Below, one piece after another: positions 1-8,420 of a stretch of 64,000 nt of DNA. The stretch is taken from positions 1 through 64,000 of the forward strand of contig DAOTNF010000008.1 in assembly GCA_035450685.1 (NCBI GenBank), in the 5' to 3' direction. The notes beneath the pieces were generated by a model that searched no databases, was not told where the DNA came from, and worked only from the letters and a program-made list of their open reading frames with translations. The translations under genes and the position numbers were made by a program. This DNA comes from Syntrophosphaera sp035450685. Lineage in GTDB: Bacteria > Cloacimonadota > Cloacimonadia > Cloacimonadales > Cloacimonadaceae. How positions within the stretch are numbered: position 1 is the stretch's first letter; every line of letters starts with the position of its first letter.

Positions 1-231
1 TATAAGGATGACCTAAGGATGATGGCACAAAAGCCAGTAGCAGCAAAGGAGGGCGGTATGAAGGAAAATCGTGATTGTTGGTAAATTATGTTTATTGAAG
101 CAAGCTTGGCAAGCTGCCCTGGCTCCCTCCTGCCTTCATGCCCCATTGACCGCCCGTTGAACGCCAGGTAATTTCCAGTTAGGCGGTTACTCAGCGTTCA
201 GTCAGCGATCAATCAGCGATCAACGTATGAG
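1..231 (+). repeat. Dispersed intergenic repeat, copy 1 (left part cut by window edge)
   Basis: This is the right two thirds of the dispersed element also seen near 10.1, 22.6, 37.5 and 47.4 kb. It begins inside the central inverted repeat (ATAAGGATGACCTAAGGA), continues through the conserved GCAAAGGAGGGCGGTATGAA block, a weakly conserved stretch of about 75 bases and the block CCTTCATGCCCCATTGACC. It ends in three adjacent 11-bp units at 191-201, 202-212 and 213-223 (TCAGCGTTCAG, then TCAGCGATCAA twice). There is no gene in 1-316. The left arm of the inverted repeat should lie just outside the window. Confidence 0.85.
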
Positions 232-255
232 GGGGGAAACAGGCGAAAAAAAGAA

Positions 256-283
256 TTGACATCCAGATTAAGGGCAATAATAG
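256..283 (+). promoter_or_regulatory. Sigma70-like promoter for the membrane/OB-fold gene
   Basis: A perfect -35 TTGACA (256-261) is followed, after 16 bases, by TAATAG (278-283) as a -10. It lies about 35 bases before the start codon at 317, which also has a strong ribosome binding site AAGGAG at 304-309. It lies just after repeat copy 1, so the repeat is outside the transcript. Confidence 0.55.
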
Positions 284-316
284 GGACGAAAACTTACAAA
301 GAAAAGGAGTAGATAA

Positions 317-1177
317 ATGAAAACAGTTGGCAGCGTCCTGGCGTTAATCGGCGGAATCCTGGTGATACTGCTTGGACTGGGAGCCTTGTTCAGCGACAAT
401 CTCCAGCAGGTCTGGCAGTTGGAATATACAAACACCAGCGGATTTGTTTCTTTGGCCACCATCCTGGCTTTGGCGATCATCATCCTGGCGGTGATCGCGT
501 TAAACTTCCAACCCCGGATCATAGGCATTTTTATCCTCCTGGCTTCGTTTGCCGGAGTGATCTTTGGAGGCACCTTCGTGGATATCTGCATGATCCTGAC
601 CATCATAGGCAGCTTTATCCTCATCACTTTACCGTCTGGCAAGGCGAATGAACAAGACGGCGGTTCCCGCATCTATCAGAAATGGTGGTTTTGGTTATTG
701 CTGGGGCTGCTTTGCGTGGCCATCATCTGGGGGCTGTTCCAAGTCCTCAGTCCAGTCCTGAAGGGTTCCGCAAGCGCGGACTCGCTCGCAGTTTCTGACA
801 CCCTGGACCAAATGGTGAATACACAGGGACAGCAGTTTGTGCTTGACACGACTCCTGAGGAGATCTTGAAAGCCTACAACGAAAACGGCTACGCGGCGGA
901 TGCCAGGTTCAAGGGAAATCCTGTCAGGATCACGGGGAAAATCTTCAACGTGATGAGCACCGCAGACTCGGGCAGCAGGATAGTTCTCAAGGCCATGGAC
1001 GAATACCACGAGGCTTTTGAGAAAGAATCCGTCATCTGCAATTTCAGCGGCCTGGAAGCGACCAGGGTGCTGGAATATAAGGTGGGGGACACCGTTTCGC
1101 TGATCGGAATGGTGCAATCCACCGGCGGAAAACACGATGACATCGTTTTTGAGAACTGTTCCATAGATATGCCGTAA
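317..1177 (+). CDS. Membrane protein with C-terminal OB-fold (tRNA_anti-like) domain
   Basis: A 286-residue protein. The N-terminal half has five hydrophobic segments (about residues 3-25, 45-65, 67-88, 90-105 and 125-147), so it is an integral membrane protein. The C-terminal part, about residues 165-286, starts with TTPEEILKAYNENGYAADARFKG-type sequence followed by VRITGKI, an arrangement seen in small OB-fold domains of the tRNA_anti-like family found in lipoproteins and membrane proteins of unknown role. The start is set by AAGGAG eight bases upstream. It is monocistronic, with its own promoter and a terminator shared with glnS. The domain call is from pattern only; no substrate can be proposed. 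Confidence 0.75.
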   Translation: MKTVGSVLALIGGILVILLGLGALFSDNLQQVWQLEYTNTSGFVSLATILALAIIILAVIALNFQPRIIGIFILLASFAGVIFGGTFVDICMILTIIGSFILITLPSGKANEQDGGSRIYQKWWFWLLLGLLCVAIIWGLFQVLSPVLKGSASADSLAVSDTLDQMVNTQGQQFVLDTTPEEILKAYNENGYAADARFKGNPVRITGKIFNVMSTADSGSRIVLKAMDEYHEAFEKESVICNFSGLEATRVLEYKVGDTVSLIGMVQSTGGKHDDIVFENCSIDMP

Positions 1178-1198
1178 ACATTTGAACTAAAAAAGAAA

Positions 1199-1226
1199 GC
1201 GCCCCCGGAAGCCAGAGGGCGCTTTT
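1199..1226. terminator. Bidirectional intrinsic terminator between two convergent genes
   Basis: The stem GCGCCC...GGGCGC (1199-1222) has a T run on its 3' side on the plus strand (1223-1226 onward) and an A run on its 5' side, so it can end both the plus-strand membrane gene (stop 1177) and minus-strand glnS (stop 1245). Confidence 0.8.
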
Positions 1227-1244
1227 CTTTGCATAAACATCCTT

Positions 1245-2939
1245 TTAGCTTTTGGCAGCCTGCTGTCTGGCCCAGCTATCCTTCAAGGTCACTATCCTGT
1301 TGAACACCAGGCCGTCCGGGCCGCTGTCCGGATCCACGGAGAAATATCCCTGGCGCATGAACTGGTAGCGTTCCCCCGCTTTCGCGTTCCCCAGTGACGG
1401 TTCAAGCCTGCTGATTCGATTGACGACCAGTGAATCCGGATTCAGGTAGTCTGTGTAGTCCTTTCCCTCTTCCATATCATTGAAGTCGGCGATGGTGAAG
1501 AGCTGGTCATAGAGCCGCAACTCAGCCGGGATGGAGTGTTCCGCGCTCACCCAGTGGATGGTGCCTTTGACCTTGCGGCCATCGGCTGTTCCCCCTCCCC
1601 GGGATAGAGGATCATAGGTGCAGACCAGTTCGCAGATCCTGCCCTGGGCATCCCTGACCACTTCCTTGCAGGTGACGTAATAGGCATGCTTGAGGCGAAT
1701 CTCCTTTCCGGGCGACATACGGAACCAGCCCTTGGGCGGATTTTCGGAGAAATCATCCCGTTCGATGTAGAGGTTGCGGGAAAACGGAATCAGCCTCACT
1801 CCGGCGGAAGGGTCTTCCGGATTGTTGTCGGCCTCCAGCTCTTCCACTTTGCCTTCCGGGTAGTTCTCGATGGTAAGCCTGACCGGGTCGAGCACGGCCA
1901 TCACCCTGTTCGCGTGTTTGTTGAGGTCTTCCCTCACGCAAAACTGGAGCAGTTCAAAATCCACGACCGAGTTGGCTTTGGCCACTCCGATGCGGTCGGC
2001 AAATTCCCTGATGGCTTCAGGTGAAAAACCACGTCTCCTCAGTCCCGCCAGGGTGGGCATGCGGGGATCGTCCCAGCCATTAACAACCTTGTTTTGCACC
2101 AATTCCAGCAGACGCCTTTTGCTCATCATTGTGTGGGAAAGGTTCAGGCGGGCAAATTCGATCTGTTGGGGATGGCAGGGGACGGGCAACTGGTCAAGGA
2201 ACCAGTCATAGAGGGGTCGGTGGTCTTCAAACTCCAGGGTGCAGATTGAGTGCGTGATCCCTTCCAGGGCGTCGGAAATGCAATGCGTGTAGTCATACAT
2301 GGGGTAGATGAGCCACTTGTTTCCGGTGCGGTGGTGTTCGGCCTTCTTGATGCGGTAGATGACGGGATCCCGCATATTCAGATTGGGCGAGGCCATGTCG
2401 ATTTTTGCCCGCAGGGATTTGGCACCTTCTTCAAACTCGCCATCCCGCATACGCCGGAACAGATCGAGGTTCTCCTCGACGCTCCGGTTGCGGTAGGGGC
2501 TGTCTTTGCCCGGAACAGTAAGGGTTCCGCGGTGCTGGCGGATTTCCTCCTGGCAGAGGTCACAGACATAGGCTTTGCCTTCTTTGATCAGGATTTCGGC
2601 ATATTCGTACAACTGGTCGAAGTAATCAGAGGCGTAAAAAAGCTTGTCCTGCCAGTCAAACCCCAGCCAGCGCACATCTTCCATGATTGAATCCACATAC
2701 TCAACATCTTCCTTGATGGGATTGGTGTCGTCAAAACGCAGGTGGCAGATTCCGCCGTAATCCCTCGCCAGGCCGAAATTCAGGCAGATTGACTTGGCGT
2801 GCCCGATATGCAGATAGCCATTAGGCTCGGGAGGAAACCGGGTCTTGATGCTTTTATGCTTTCCGGATTCCAAATCACGGTCGATGATGGTCCGTATAAA
2901 ATTGGAAACCGGGGTTTTGTCTGTGGTAGGATTTTCCAT
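1245..2939 (-). CDS. glnS: Glutaminyl-tRNA synthetase
   Basis: Class I aminoacyl-tRNA synthetase that attaches glutamine to tRNA-Gln in the cytoplasm. The protein is about 564 residues (E. coli GlnS 554) and full length. The HIGH signature is HIGHAKS in PPEPNGYLHIGHAKS near residue 40, and the KMSKS-type loop is SHTMMSKR near residue 270. The C-terminal beta-barrel anticodon-binding part is present (FMRQGYFSVD near the end). An upstream in-frame TTG would add ten residues, but the ATG at 2939 has GAGGT four to five bases before it and is preferred. A GlnRS implies that tRNA-Gln is charged directly rather than through GatCAB. Confidence 0.97.
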   Translation of the reverse strand: MENPTTDKTPVSNFIRTIIDRDLESGKHKSIKTRFPPEPNGYLHIGHAKSICLNFGLARDYGGICHLRFDDTNPIKEDVEYVDSIMEDVRWLGFDWQDKLFYASDYFDQLYEYAEILIKEGKAYVCDLCQEEIRQHRGTLTVPGKDSPYRNRSVEENLDLFRRMRDGEFEEGAKSLRAKIDMASPNLNMRDPVIYRIKKAEHHRTGNKWLIYPMYDYTHCISDALEGITHSICTLEFEDHRPLYDWFLDQLPVPCHPQQIEFARLNLSHTMMSKRRLLELVQNKVVNGWDDPRMPTLAGLRRRGFSPEAIREFADRIGVAKANSVVDFELLQFCVREDLNKHANRVMAVLDPVRLTIENYPEGKVEELEADNNPEDPSAGVRLIPFSRNLYIERDDFSENPPKGWFRMSPGKEIRLKHAYYVTCKEVVRDAQGRICELVCTYDPLSRGGGTADGRKVKGTIHWVSAEHSIPAELRLYDQLFTIADFNDMEEGKDYTDYLNPDSLVVNRISRLEPSLGNAKAGERYQFMRQGYFSVDPDSGPDGLVFNRIVTLKDSWARQQAAKS

Positions 2940-3020
2940 GCATACCTCGATCTTGCTTTGTGTTGCCAACTTTAGGGATGGGCTTTATCAAGTCAAGACA
3001 TATCGTTTGGAACAGAAATG

Positions 3021-3043
3021 AAAAGACCCCGGAAGCTCCGGGG
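3021..3043 (-). terminator. Intrinsic terminator of the Omp28-like gene
   Basis: Perfect 7-bp stem CCCCGGA-AGC-TCCGGGG (3027-3043). Read on the minus strand it is followed by TCTTTTCATTT, a T-rich tail, 27 bases after the stop codon of the gene at 3070-4962. Confidence 0.75.
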
Positions 3044-3069
3044 CCTTGGTGAATGTTGCGGCGGGCAGA

Positions 3070-4962
3070 TTATTTCATCAGAACTATTCTGCCATGATGT
3101 TTGAAATCGGGGCTGTTGAGTTGATAGTAGTAAACGCCACTGTCAACTTTGTTACCAGACGAATTGGTGCCATCCCAGTTCAGGCTGGCTTCTCCGTTTT
3201 GGTCGGTTGTGCCGGCCATGCTCCTGACCAGTTGTCCTTTGACGTTGTAGATGGAGATGTTCACCTGCCTGTTCGCCTTGCCGCGCAGCGCAAATGAAGT
3301 GCTGGAACGGAAGGGATTTGGATACACGTTAAGTGAATTTCCGGCTGAAATAACGTCATCATCGTTGGGCAAGGTGTTGATGGTGACCGTGTTGGATGGA
3401 CCGGAGAGCATCATCGGATCGTTGAAAAGTGAACAGATCCAATACTCATGGACTCCCTGGGGCACATAGGTGTCGCTGAAGGTCAGGGTGTTGGGGTTGG
3501 TAATGGTGGAGATGGACAGTCCATTGCGGTAAAGCCTGTAACCTACAAAACCTCTGCCACCGAAGTATTGGGGCGGTTCCCAGGTGAGCACCACGGTGTT
3601 TGGGGGGGTGAGGGTGGCGGCCAGGTTCTGAGGCGCGGGCAGATCGATAATCGTGGGTGTGGGAGCGCTGGAAACAGGTGTTCCCGGCATATTGTGTTCA
3701 TCAACCGGAGTCACTTCAAAGACCAGTTCGTGGTCGATATCTGCTTCCACTGGTGTGTAATTGGGTTCATTGGCTCCGTTGATCAGAACCGGTGAGGAAT
3801 TGACGATCCTGTACCATTTGTAGATCGAGCTTCCCTCTGTGTCGTTGTCCGCGTCGGTGAACACATATTCTCCCGATAGTTGCTGATGAATAACAGGAAT
3901 ACCGGTCACAACAACGCTCGTGGCTACCGGCGCTTCATTGGTGAAGCCCGTTCCAGACAAGGGAATGGTGATATTGGGGTGGTTGTAAAGGTTGCTGGTG
4001 ATCACCAGGTTGCCGTTGTATGTCTGAGGGGCAGTGGGGGAGAAGGTCACGTTCGCCGTGATGGACTGGGCTGCGGGAATGTTGAAGTTGCTCACGTCGC
4101 AACTGAAAACCGGATTGGAGATCGTGATCGTGCCATTCGCGGCGGTGGATGCGAAATTGGTGATCGTGATTGGGATCGTGTTGGTGCCGTTCACCGAGAC
4201 GTCGGGGAAATCAATGGTCTGGTGCGAGACAGGATAAGCTCCAACCAGTGATGCAAGGGAGTATTTGACCCCTTGCAGAATCTCTTTCGAAGTCATGTTC
4301 TGCAGGAAGAACACCATTTCACAGTTGGCAACGTTCCAGGAGGAATTGAGAGTGAAAGTCAGGTTGATGGTGGTGGTTTCGCCAGTGGCCAGATTAACGG
4401 CGGTGCCATTTTCGTTCGGTATCATCAGCCGGTTGACATTATCCACCGTGGTCTGGTTGAACCAGTTATAAGCAATGTTGGACTCGGTGAGCACAGCGTG
4501 CAGCTTGACGTTGGTGTTGGTATCCGCTTCTGGTTTGGAAACGGTGACTGTCACGCTGTACTGGCTGCCGTTCTGGGCTCCGACGGCGCTGATCAGGAAG
4601 TGAGATGGAACGTTCAGACGGGAGTTCACCTTGGGCAGGTAGTTGCTGTACATCGAGGAGCTTCCGCTGCCGCCCACACTGGGATTCTGGCCATCGAAGA
4701 CTGCCGTGGGGAATCCTGAGATCCCGTAAAAACTGTTACGGGCGTTGGAATAGGTATTGGCAAAGCTGTCGCTGCCATGATTCTTGACTATTGCCACAGC
4801 ATGGCCGTTTTGCAACAGGTCATGGCAACCCATGGCTGCACCCGGGCAGTAACCGCACCAGGTTCCAGTGGCAACTTCCACAACCACCAGGTTGCGGGGA
4901 ACCGCCAGCACTGTGCTGAGCAAGCCAAGAAGTGTCAGTAATACGATAAGTGACTTCTTCAT
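3070..4962 (-). CDS. Secreted Omp28-like thioredoxin-fold protein with FlgD/Por-type C-terminal sorting domain
   Basis: A 630-residue exported protein. A signal peptide (MKKSLIVLLTLLGLLSTVLA) is followed by an Omp28/thioredoxin-like domain with the redox motif C-G-Y-C in TGTWCGYCPGA near residue 37 and GISGFPTAVFDG, the usual cis-Pro region. Next come a stretch like ASPM/HYDIN Ig domains (about 260-345), a cadherin-like part, an FN3 domain (about 445-535) and a C-terminal beta domain (VYPNPFRSSTSF ... GVYYYQL ... IVLMK) of the FlgD/T9SS type. The ATG at 4962 is chosen because GGAG lies six bases upstream; upstream starts lack a site. A surface or extracellular thiol-disulfide role is inferred. 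Confidence 0.85.
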   Translation of the reverse strand: MKKSLIVLLTLLGLLSTVLAVPRNLVVVEVATGTWCGYCPGAAMGCHDLLQNGHAVAIVKNHGSDSFANTYSNARNSFYGISGFPTAVFDGQNPSVGGSGSSSMYSNYLPKVNSRLNVPSHFLISAVGAQNGSQYSVTVTVSKPEADTNTNVKLHAVLTESNIAYNWFNQTTVDNVNRLMIPNENGTAVNLATGETTTINLTFTLNSSWNVANCEMVFFLQNMTSKEILQGVKYSLASLVGAYPVSHQTIDFPDVSVNGTNTIPITITNFASTAANGTITISNPVFSCDVSNFNIPAAQSITANVTFSPTAPQTYNGNLVITSNLYNHPNITIPLSGTGFTNEAPVATSVVVTGIPVIHQQLSGEYVFTDADNDTEGSSIYKWYRIVNSSPVLINGANEPNYTPVEADIDHELVFEVTPVDEHNMPGTPVSSAPTPTIIDLPAPQNLAATLTPPNTVVLTWEPPQYFGGRGFVGYRLYRNGLSISTITNPNTLTFSDTYVPQGVHEYWICSLFNDPMMLSGPSNTVTINTLPNDDDVISAGNSLNVYPNPFRSSTSFALRGKANRQVNISIYNVKGQLVRSMAGTTDQNGEASLNWDGTNSSGNKVDSGVYYYQLNSPDFKHHGRIVLMK

Positions 4963-5057
4963 TATCATCTCCTTTAAGATATTAGAAAATCTATTGTTTG
5001 GATCATGCAAATTTCATGCCCAAATCGATACTATTTCACACTATATTGCTAATAGGG

Positions 5058-5705
5058 TCAAGCAAGGGCTTGGGCTGATATATTTAGAACAATCTTCAGC
5101 AACTCATCCGGGCTGGCAGCCAGATAGTCTGGTTTATGCCTGGCCAGATGTTCTGCTGAGTGGAAGCCCCAGGTGACCGAGATCACTTTGACACGGCTCT
5201 TCCTGGCTGCTTTGATGTCTCTGGATTCATCCCCGATGTAGATGACATCTTTGCGGATCAATCCATGCTTAACTATCTGACGGGTGATCTTATTATGCTT
5301 TTTCAGGATGCCGCCGGTTCCCTCCACCCAGGCAAAACAATCTATTCCATGCCGGTCAAGGAACTCCTGGACGTTTTCGGTTTGATTGGAACTGATCAAG
5401 GCCATGGGGATGCCCCGATTTTTTAGGGTCTCAAGCACCGGCAGGATACCCGGGCAGGGATCCAGTTCCGGGATGATCTTGCGATACTCGTGTAATACGA
5501 TAGGGATAGCCTGCCCCAGCTTGTACAAGGGGATTTTGAGATGCCTGAAAGACTGGCGCAGGTTGAGATTGCGAAGTTGGGAAAAGGTTTCCTCGCTGAT
5601 GGGCTGATATCCGTAGCGGGGAGCAAGTTCGTTGATCATTGTAAACAGTTTCCCGATCGAATCAGCCACGGTGCCGTCAAAATCGAAGAGCAGATACGGT
5701 TTCAT
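5058..5705 (-). CDS. HAD-superfamily phosphatase (phosphoglycolate phosphatase-like)
   Basis: A 215-residue cytoplasmic hydrolase of the haloacid dehalogenase superfamily. Motif I is FDFDGTVADS at residues 6-15 (nucleophile Asp plus general acid Asp), motif II is ALISSN, and motif III/IV is K...YIGDESRDIKAAR with the metal-binding Asp pair. The helical cap between residues 16 and 80 resembles Gph/PpaX-like members; substrate is not deducible. The start codon overlaps the stop of rsmI by one base (TGATG), so the two are translationally coupled. The open frame runs further upstream into rsmI, but the coupled ATG is the natural start. Confidence 0.85.
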   Translation of the reverse strand: MKPYLLFDFDGTVADSIGKLFTMINELAPRYGYQPISEETFSQLRNLNLRQSFRHLKIPLYKLGQAIPIVLHEYRKIIPELDPCPGILPVLETLKNRGIPMALISSNQTENVQEFLDRHGIDCFAWVEGTGGILKKHNKITRQIVKHGLIRKDVIYIGDESRDIKAARKSRVKVISVTWGFHSAEHLARHKPDYLAASPDELLKIVLNISAQALA

Positions 5706-6547
5706 CAGAGTTCTTTTTTCCTCTGCAAAACTATCTGATACGCTGTGTTGCGGGCAAGCGAAAAACGTTCTGCCACGCTCTCCGCAACGCTCTTCATGCT
5801 CCGCCCCTCCGCCAGCAGGGAGTCGATATGCCCCGCCACCTCGTCCGGATCGGGTTTGCATTCTTTCTGGGCCGCTCCGACAACCACCACAAACTCCCCT
5901 TTTTCTTTGATCTGATAATCCTCAACTATGGCGCTCAAAGTCCCGCGGATGAATTCCTCATGCAGTTTGCTGATCTCCCTGCCAATGCATACCTGGCGGT
6001 CTCCGCAGGCGGCGAGCAGGTCTTCCAGGCTCTGCCTGATCCTGTGGGGGGATTCGTAGAGCACGCTGCTGCCGGGATAGTCTTTGATTTGCTCCAGAAA
6101 AGCGCGGCGGTCTTTGACCTTGAGCGGGGCAAAACCGCAAAACTGCCAAAGGCTGGTATCCAGTCCGGAAGCGATCAGGGCGGGAATCAGCGCCGTTGCG
6201 CCTGGCAGGGGAACGATCTGGATGCCGGCCTCTATCGCGCTTTGAATAAACAAAAGAGCGGGGTCGGAGATACCTGGGCTGCCGGCATCGCTTACAACGG
6301 CAACGTCATGGCCGGCCAGCAGGGATCCAAGTATCTCCGAACTCCGCTTCCTTTCGTTATATTTGTGCAGACTGATCAACCTGGGAGGATTGATCTCATA
6401 TTGCGAGAGCAGGAATCCCGTGTTACGGGTGTCCTCGCAGGCGATCAGGTCCACCTTCTTCAGAGTCTCCAAAGCCCGCAGGGTAATATCTCCCAGGTTG
6501 CCGATCGGAACCGGCACCAGATAGACGCAACCCGCAGGCAAGTCCAC
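5705..6547 (-). CDS. rsmI: 16S rRNA (cytidine1402-2'-O)-methyltransferase
   Basis: A 280-residue SAM-dependent enzyme of the tetrapyrrole-methylase fold that 2'-O-methylates C1402 in the ribosomal P site. Family signatures are VPVPIGNLGDIT at the N-terminus, EDTRNTGFLL, VSDAGSPGISDP and LPGATALIPALIASG, with a C-terminal helical extension ending in RNTAYQIVLQ. Length matches the family (about 285). It lies 3 bp after kbl and overlaps the HAD phosphatase gene by one base, so the three form one minus-strand unit. Confidence 0.95.
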   Translation of the reverse strand: MDLPAGCVYLVPVPIGNLGDITLRALETLKKVDLIACEDTRNTGFLLSQYEINPPRLISLHKYNERKRSSEILGSLLAGHDVAVVSDAGSPGISDPALLFIQSAIEAGIQIVPLPGATALIPALIASGLDTSLWQFCGFAPLKVKDRRAFLEQIKDYPGSSVLYESPHRIRQSLEDLLAACGDRQVCIGREISKLHEEFIRGTLSAIVEDYQIKEKGEFVVVVGAAQKECKPDPDEVAGHIDSLLAEGRSMKSVAESVAERFSLARNTAYQIVLQRKKEL

Positions 6548-6550
6548 TCC

Positions 6551-7738
6551 TTATATCAGCTTCAGTTCTTTGCCGATTTTCTTGAAAGCCGCGATGGCTT
6601 TGTCCAAATCGGCGCGGCTGTGCGCGGCGGAAAGCTGGACGCGGATGCGGGCCTTGCCTTTGGGCACCACGGGATACACGAATCCGATCACGTAGATGCC
6701 TTCTTCCAGCAGCATGTCAGCCATCTTCATGGCCAGAGGCTCGTCGTAAAGCATCACCGGAACGATGGCGGTGTTGCCTTCCACGATGTCAAACCCGGCT
6801 TTCACCATTTCCTGACGGAAATAGACCGCGTTGTCCCACACCTTGTCGCGCAACTCGGAAGAGCCGGTGAGCAGCTCGATCACTTTGAGGCTGGCGCCCA
6901 CGACGGCTGGAGCGACTGAATTTGAAAACAGATAGGGTCTGCTGCGCTGGCGCAGAAGCTCGATGATCTCCTTGCGTCCGGAGGTGAAGCCGCCGTTCGC
7001 ACCGCCCATGGCTTTGCCCAGGGTGCTGGTGACGATATCTACCCTGTCCTGGACTCCAAAATGCTCGGGAGTTCCCCTGCCTTTGGGTCCGATGTAGCCA
7101 GTCGCGTGGGAGTCGTCAACCAAAACCAGGGCGTCATATTTGTCTGCCAGGTCGCAGATTTCGGGAAGCTTGGCCATGTCCCCGTCCATGGAGAACACGC
7201 CATCGGTACAGATCAGGCGGTATTTCAAGCCCTGTGAATCTTTCAGATGTTGTTCAAGTTCTTCCATGTTGGAGTGTTTATAGCGATAGCGCTGGGCTTT
7301 GCAAAGGCGCACGCCGTCGATGATGGAAGCATGGTTCAGTTCATCGGATATGATGGCGGAATCGTCTCCCAGCAGAGGCTCGAATACGCCGCCATTGGCA
7401 TCGAAGCAGGCAACATAAAGGATGGTGTCCTCAGTTCCCAGAAACTCGGATATCTTCTGCTCCAGGTCTTTGTGGATCTTCTGCGTTCCGCAGATAAAGC
7501 GCACGGAAGCCAGGCCATAGCCCCAATCGTTCATGATATCCTGGGCGGCTTTTACCACGGCGGGATGATTGCCCAGGCCAAGGTAGTTGTTGGCGCAAAA
7601 GTTCATCACAGACTGTCCTGTGCTGACTCCAATGTTTGCGCCCTGGGGTGTGGTGATAATGCGTTCGTTCTTGTACAAACCTTGTTTCTTGAGGTCTTCG
7701 AACAGGTTTTGCAGATCGGTTTTCATTTTGCCAAACAT
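6551..7738 (-). CDS. kbl: Glycine C-acetyltransferase (2-amino-3-ketobutyrate CoA ligase)
   Basis: A 395-residue fold-I PLP enzyme that cleaves 2-amino-3-oxobutyrate with CoA to glycine and acetyl-CoA, the second step of threonine breakdown by the dehydrogenase route. Seen are FCANNYLGLGNHP, GLASVRFICGTQ, DDSHATGYIG (PLP-binding Asp/His) and TSTLGKAMGG with the Schiff-base Lys near residue 243. The start has GGAGG seven bases upstream. The usual partner, threonine dehydrogenase (tdh), is not in this window; the neighbours are rsmI and a tRNA. A related alpha-oxoamine synthase is possible, but the close match in length and motifs favours Kbl. Confidence 0.92.
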   Translation of the reverse strand: MFGKMKTDLQNLFEDLKKQGLYKNERIITTPQGANIGVSTGQSVMNFCANNYLGLGNHPAVVKAAQDIMNDWGYGLASVRFICGTQKIHKDLEQKISEFLGTEDTILYVACFDANGGVFEPLLGDDSAIISDELNHASIIDGVRLCKAQRYRYKHSNMEELEQHLKDSQGLKYRLICTDGVFSMDGDMAKLPEICDLADKYDALVLVDDSHATGYIGPKGRGTPEHFGVQDRVDIVTSTLGKAMGGANGGFTSGRKEIIELLRQRSRPYLFSNSVAPAVVGASLKVIELLTGSSELRDKVWDNAVYFRQEMVKAGFDIVEGNTAIVPVMLYDEPLAMKMADMLLEEGIYVIGFVYPVVPKGKARIRVQLSAAHSRADLDKAIAAFKKIGKELKLI

Positions 7739-7879
7739 GGCAATCCTCCATTTCTTTATTTTAATCTTTCGCTACATTATTTGTAATAGCCTGATTTAGT
7801 CAATAAAAAAGGTTGACCACGGGCAGGGACTGTTTACGAATCCGCGTTCGTTCCGACGGCAACGGGACGAGGCGCTAAA

Positions 7880-7905
7880 CAAAAAAGCCCCTCGTTAGAG
7901 GAGCT
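7880..7905 (-). terminator. Intrinsic terminator after the tRNA-Leu gene
   Basis: On the minus strand the 8-bp stem AGCTCCTC-TAAC-GAGGGGCT is followed by a run of T (complement of the A run 7879-7886). It lies 8 bases beyond the tRNA 3' end and ends that transcript. Confidence 0.8.
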
Positions 7906-7912
7906 TTCATTA

Positions 7913-8001
7913 TGGTGCAGAAGGCGGGACTCGAACCCGCACACCCGTTACAGGCACAAGATCCTTAGTCTTGCGTGTCTGCCAAGTTCCACCACTTCTG
8001 C
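7913..8001 (-). tRNA. tRNA-Leu, anticodon AAG, CCA encoded
   Basis: Class II tRNA. The acceptor stem GCAGAAG pairs with CTTCTGC, the discriminator is A and the CCA is encoded. The T arm is GCGGG-TTCGAGT-CCCGC. The anticodon stem CAAGA/TCTTG encloses the loop CTAAGGA, giving anticodon AAG (U33 before it, G37 after it). A long variable arm with CCTG-TAA-CGGG is present, as expected for tRNA-Leu. Aligned base for base with E. coli tRNA-Leu(CAG), the AAG occupies positions 34-36. A34 is uncommon in bacteria outside tRNA-Arg(ACG) and would need deamination to inosine to read CUC and CUA. Confidence 0.93.
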
Positions 8002-8021
8002 ATTTCTAAAAACTATCTGGT

Positions 8022-8375
8022 TTATTCAGCCGCCGGTGCGGGAGTGGGAGCGGGTTGTGGGGCTGGCGAGGGAGCGGGGGCAGGTTGTTGGGTGTCCACG
8101 AACTTCTCGTCATAAACTTTCGCTTTCGCTTTACCGGATGCGGCTTTGTTTACCTGGAAGGCCATGAAGATGCAGGAAAGGATAAACAACACACCCAGGA
8201 TCTGGGTCCATTTCTTCAGAAACTTCGAGGCGCCAGAACCTCCGAAGACGTTCATGGCTGCTCCGCCCAGATTGGCGTCCAAACCACTGCCCTTGGAGCT
8301 TTGGGCCAGAATTACAAGCACCAATGCGACACAAATGATCACATGGATAATCAACGCTATCGTGTATAGTACCAT
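8022..8375 (-). CDS. secG: Protein-export membrane protein SecG
   Basis: A 117-residue subunit of the SecYEG translocon. It has two transmembrane helices (about residues 4-24 and 57-75) joined by the family loop AQSSKGSGLDANLGG...FGGSGASKFLKKWT. The C-terminal 25 residues are a Pro/Ala-rich low-complexity tail (QPAPAPSPAPQ...), longer than in E. coli SecG. The tRNA-Leu gene lies 20 bp downstream in the same orientation, so the two may be co-transcribed. Confidence 0.95.
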   Translation of the reverse strand: MVLYTIALIIHVIICVALVLVILAQSSKGSGLDANLGGAAMNVFGGSGASKFLKKWTQILGVLFILSCIFMAFQVNKAASGKAKAKVYDEKFVDTQQPAPAPSPAPQPAPTPAPAAE

Positions 8376-8420
8376 TGTTTTCTATCCTTAAAATCTTTAG
8401 ATAATCAGCAAGTTTGATCA

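Noticed and set aside
5828..6919. Long plus-strand open frame of about 363 codons over rsmI and kbl
   Set aside because: It is antisense to two clearly identified enzymes and has no family features.
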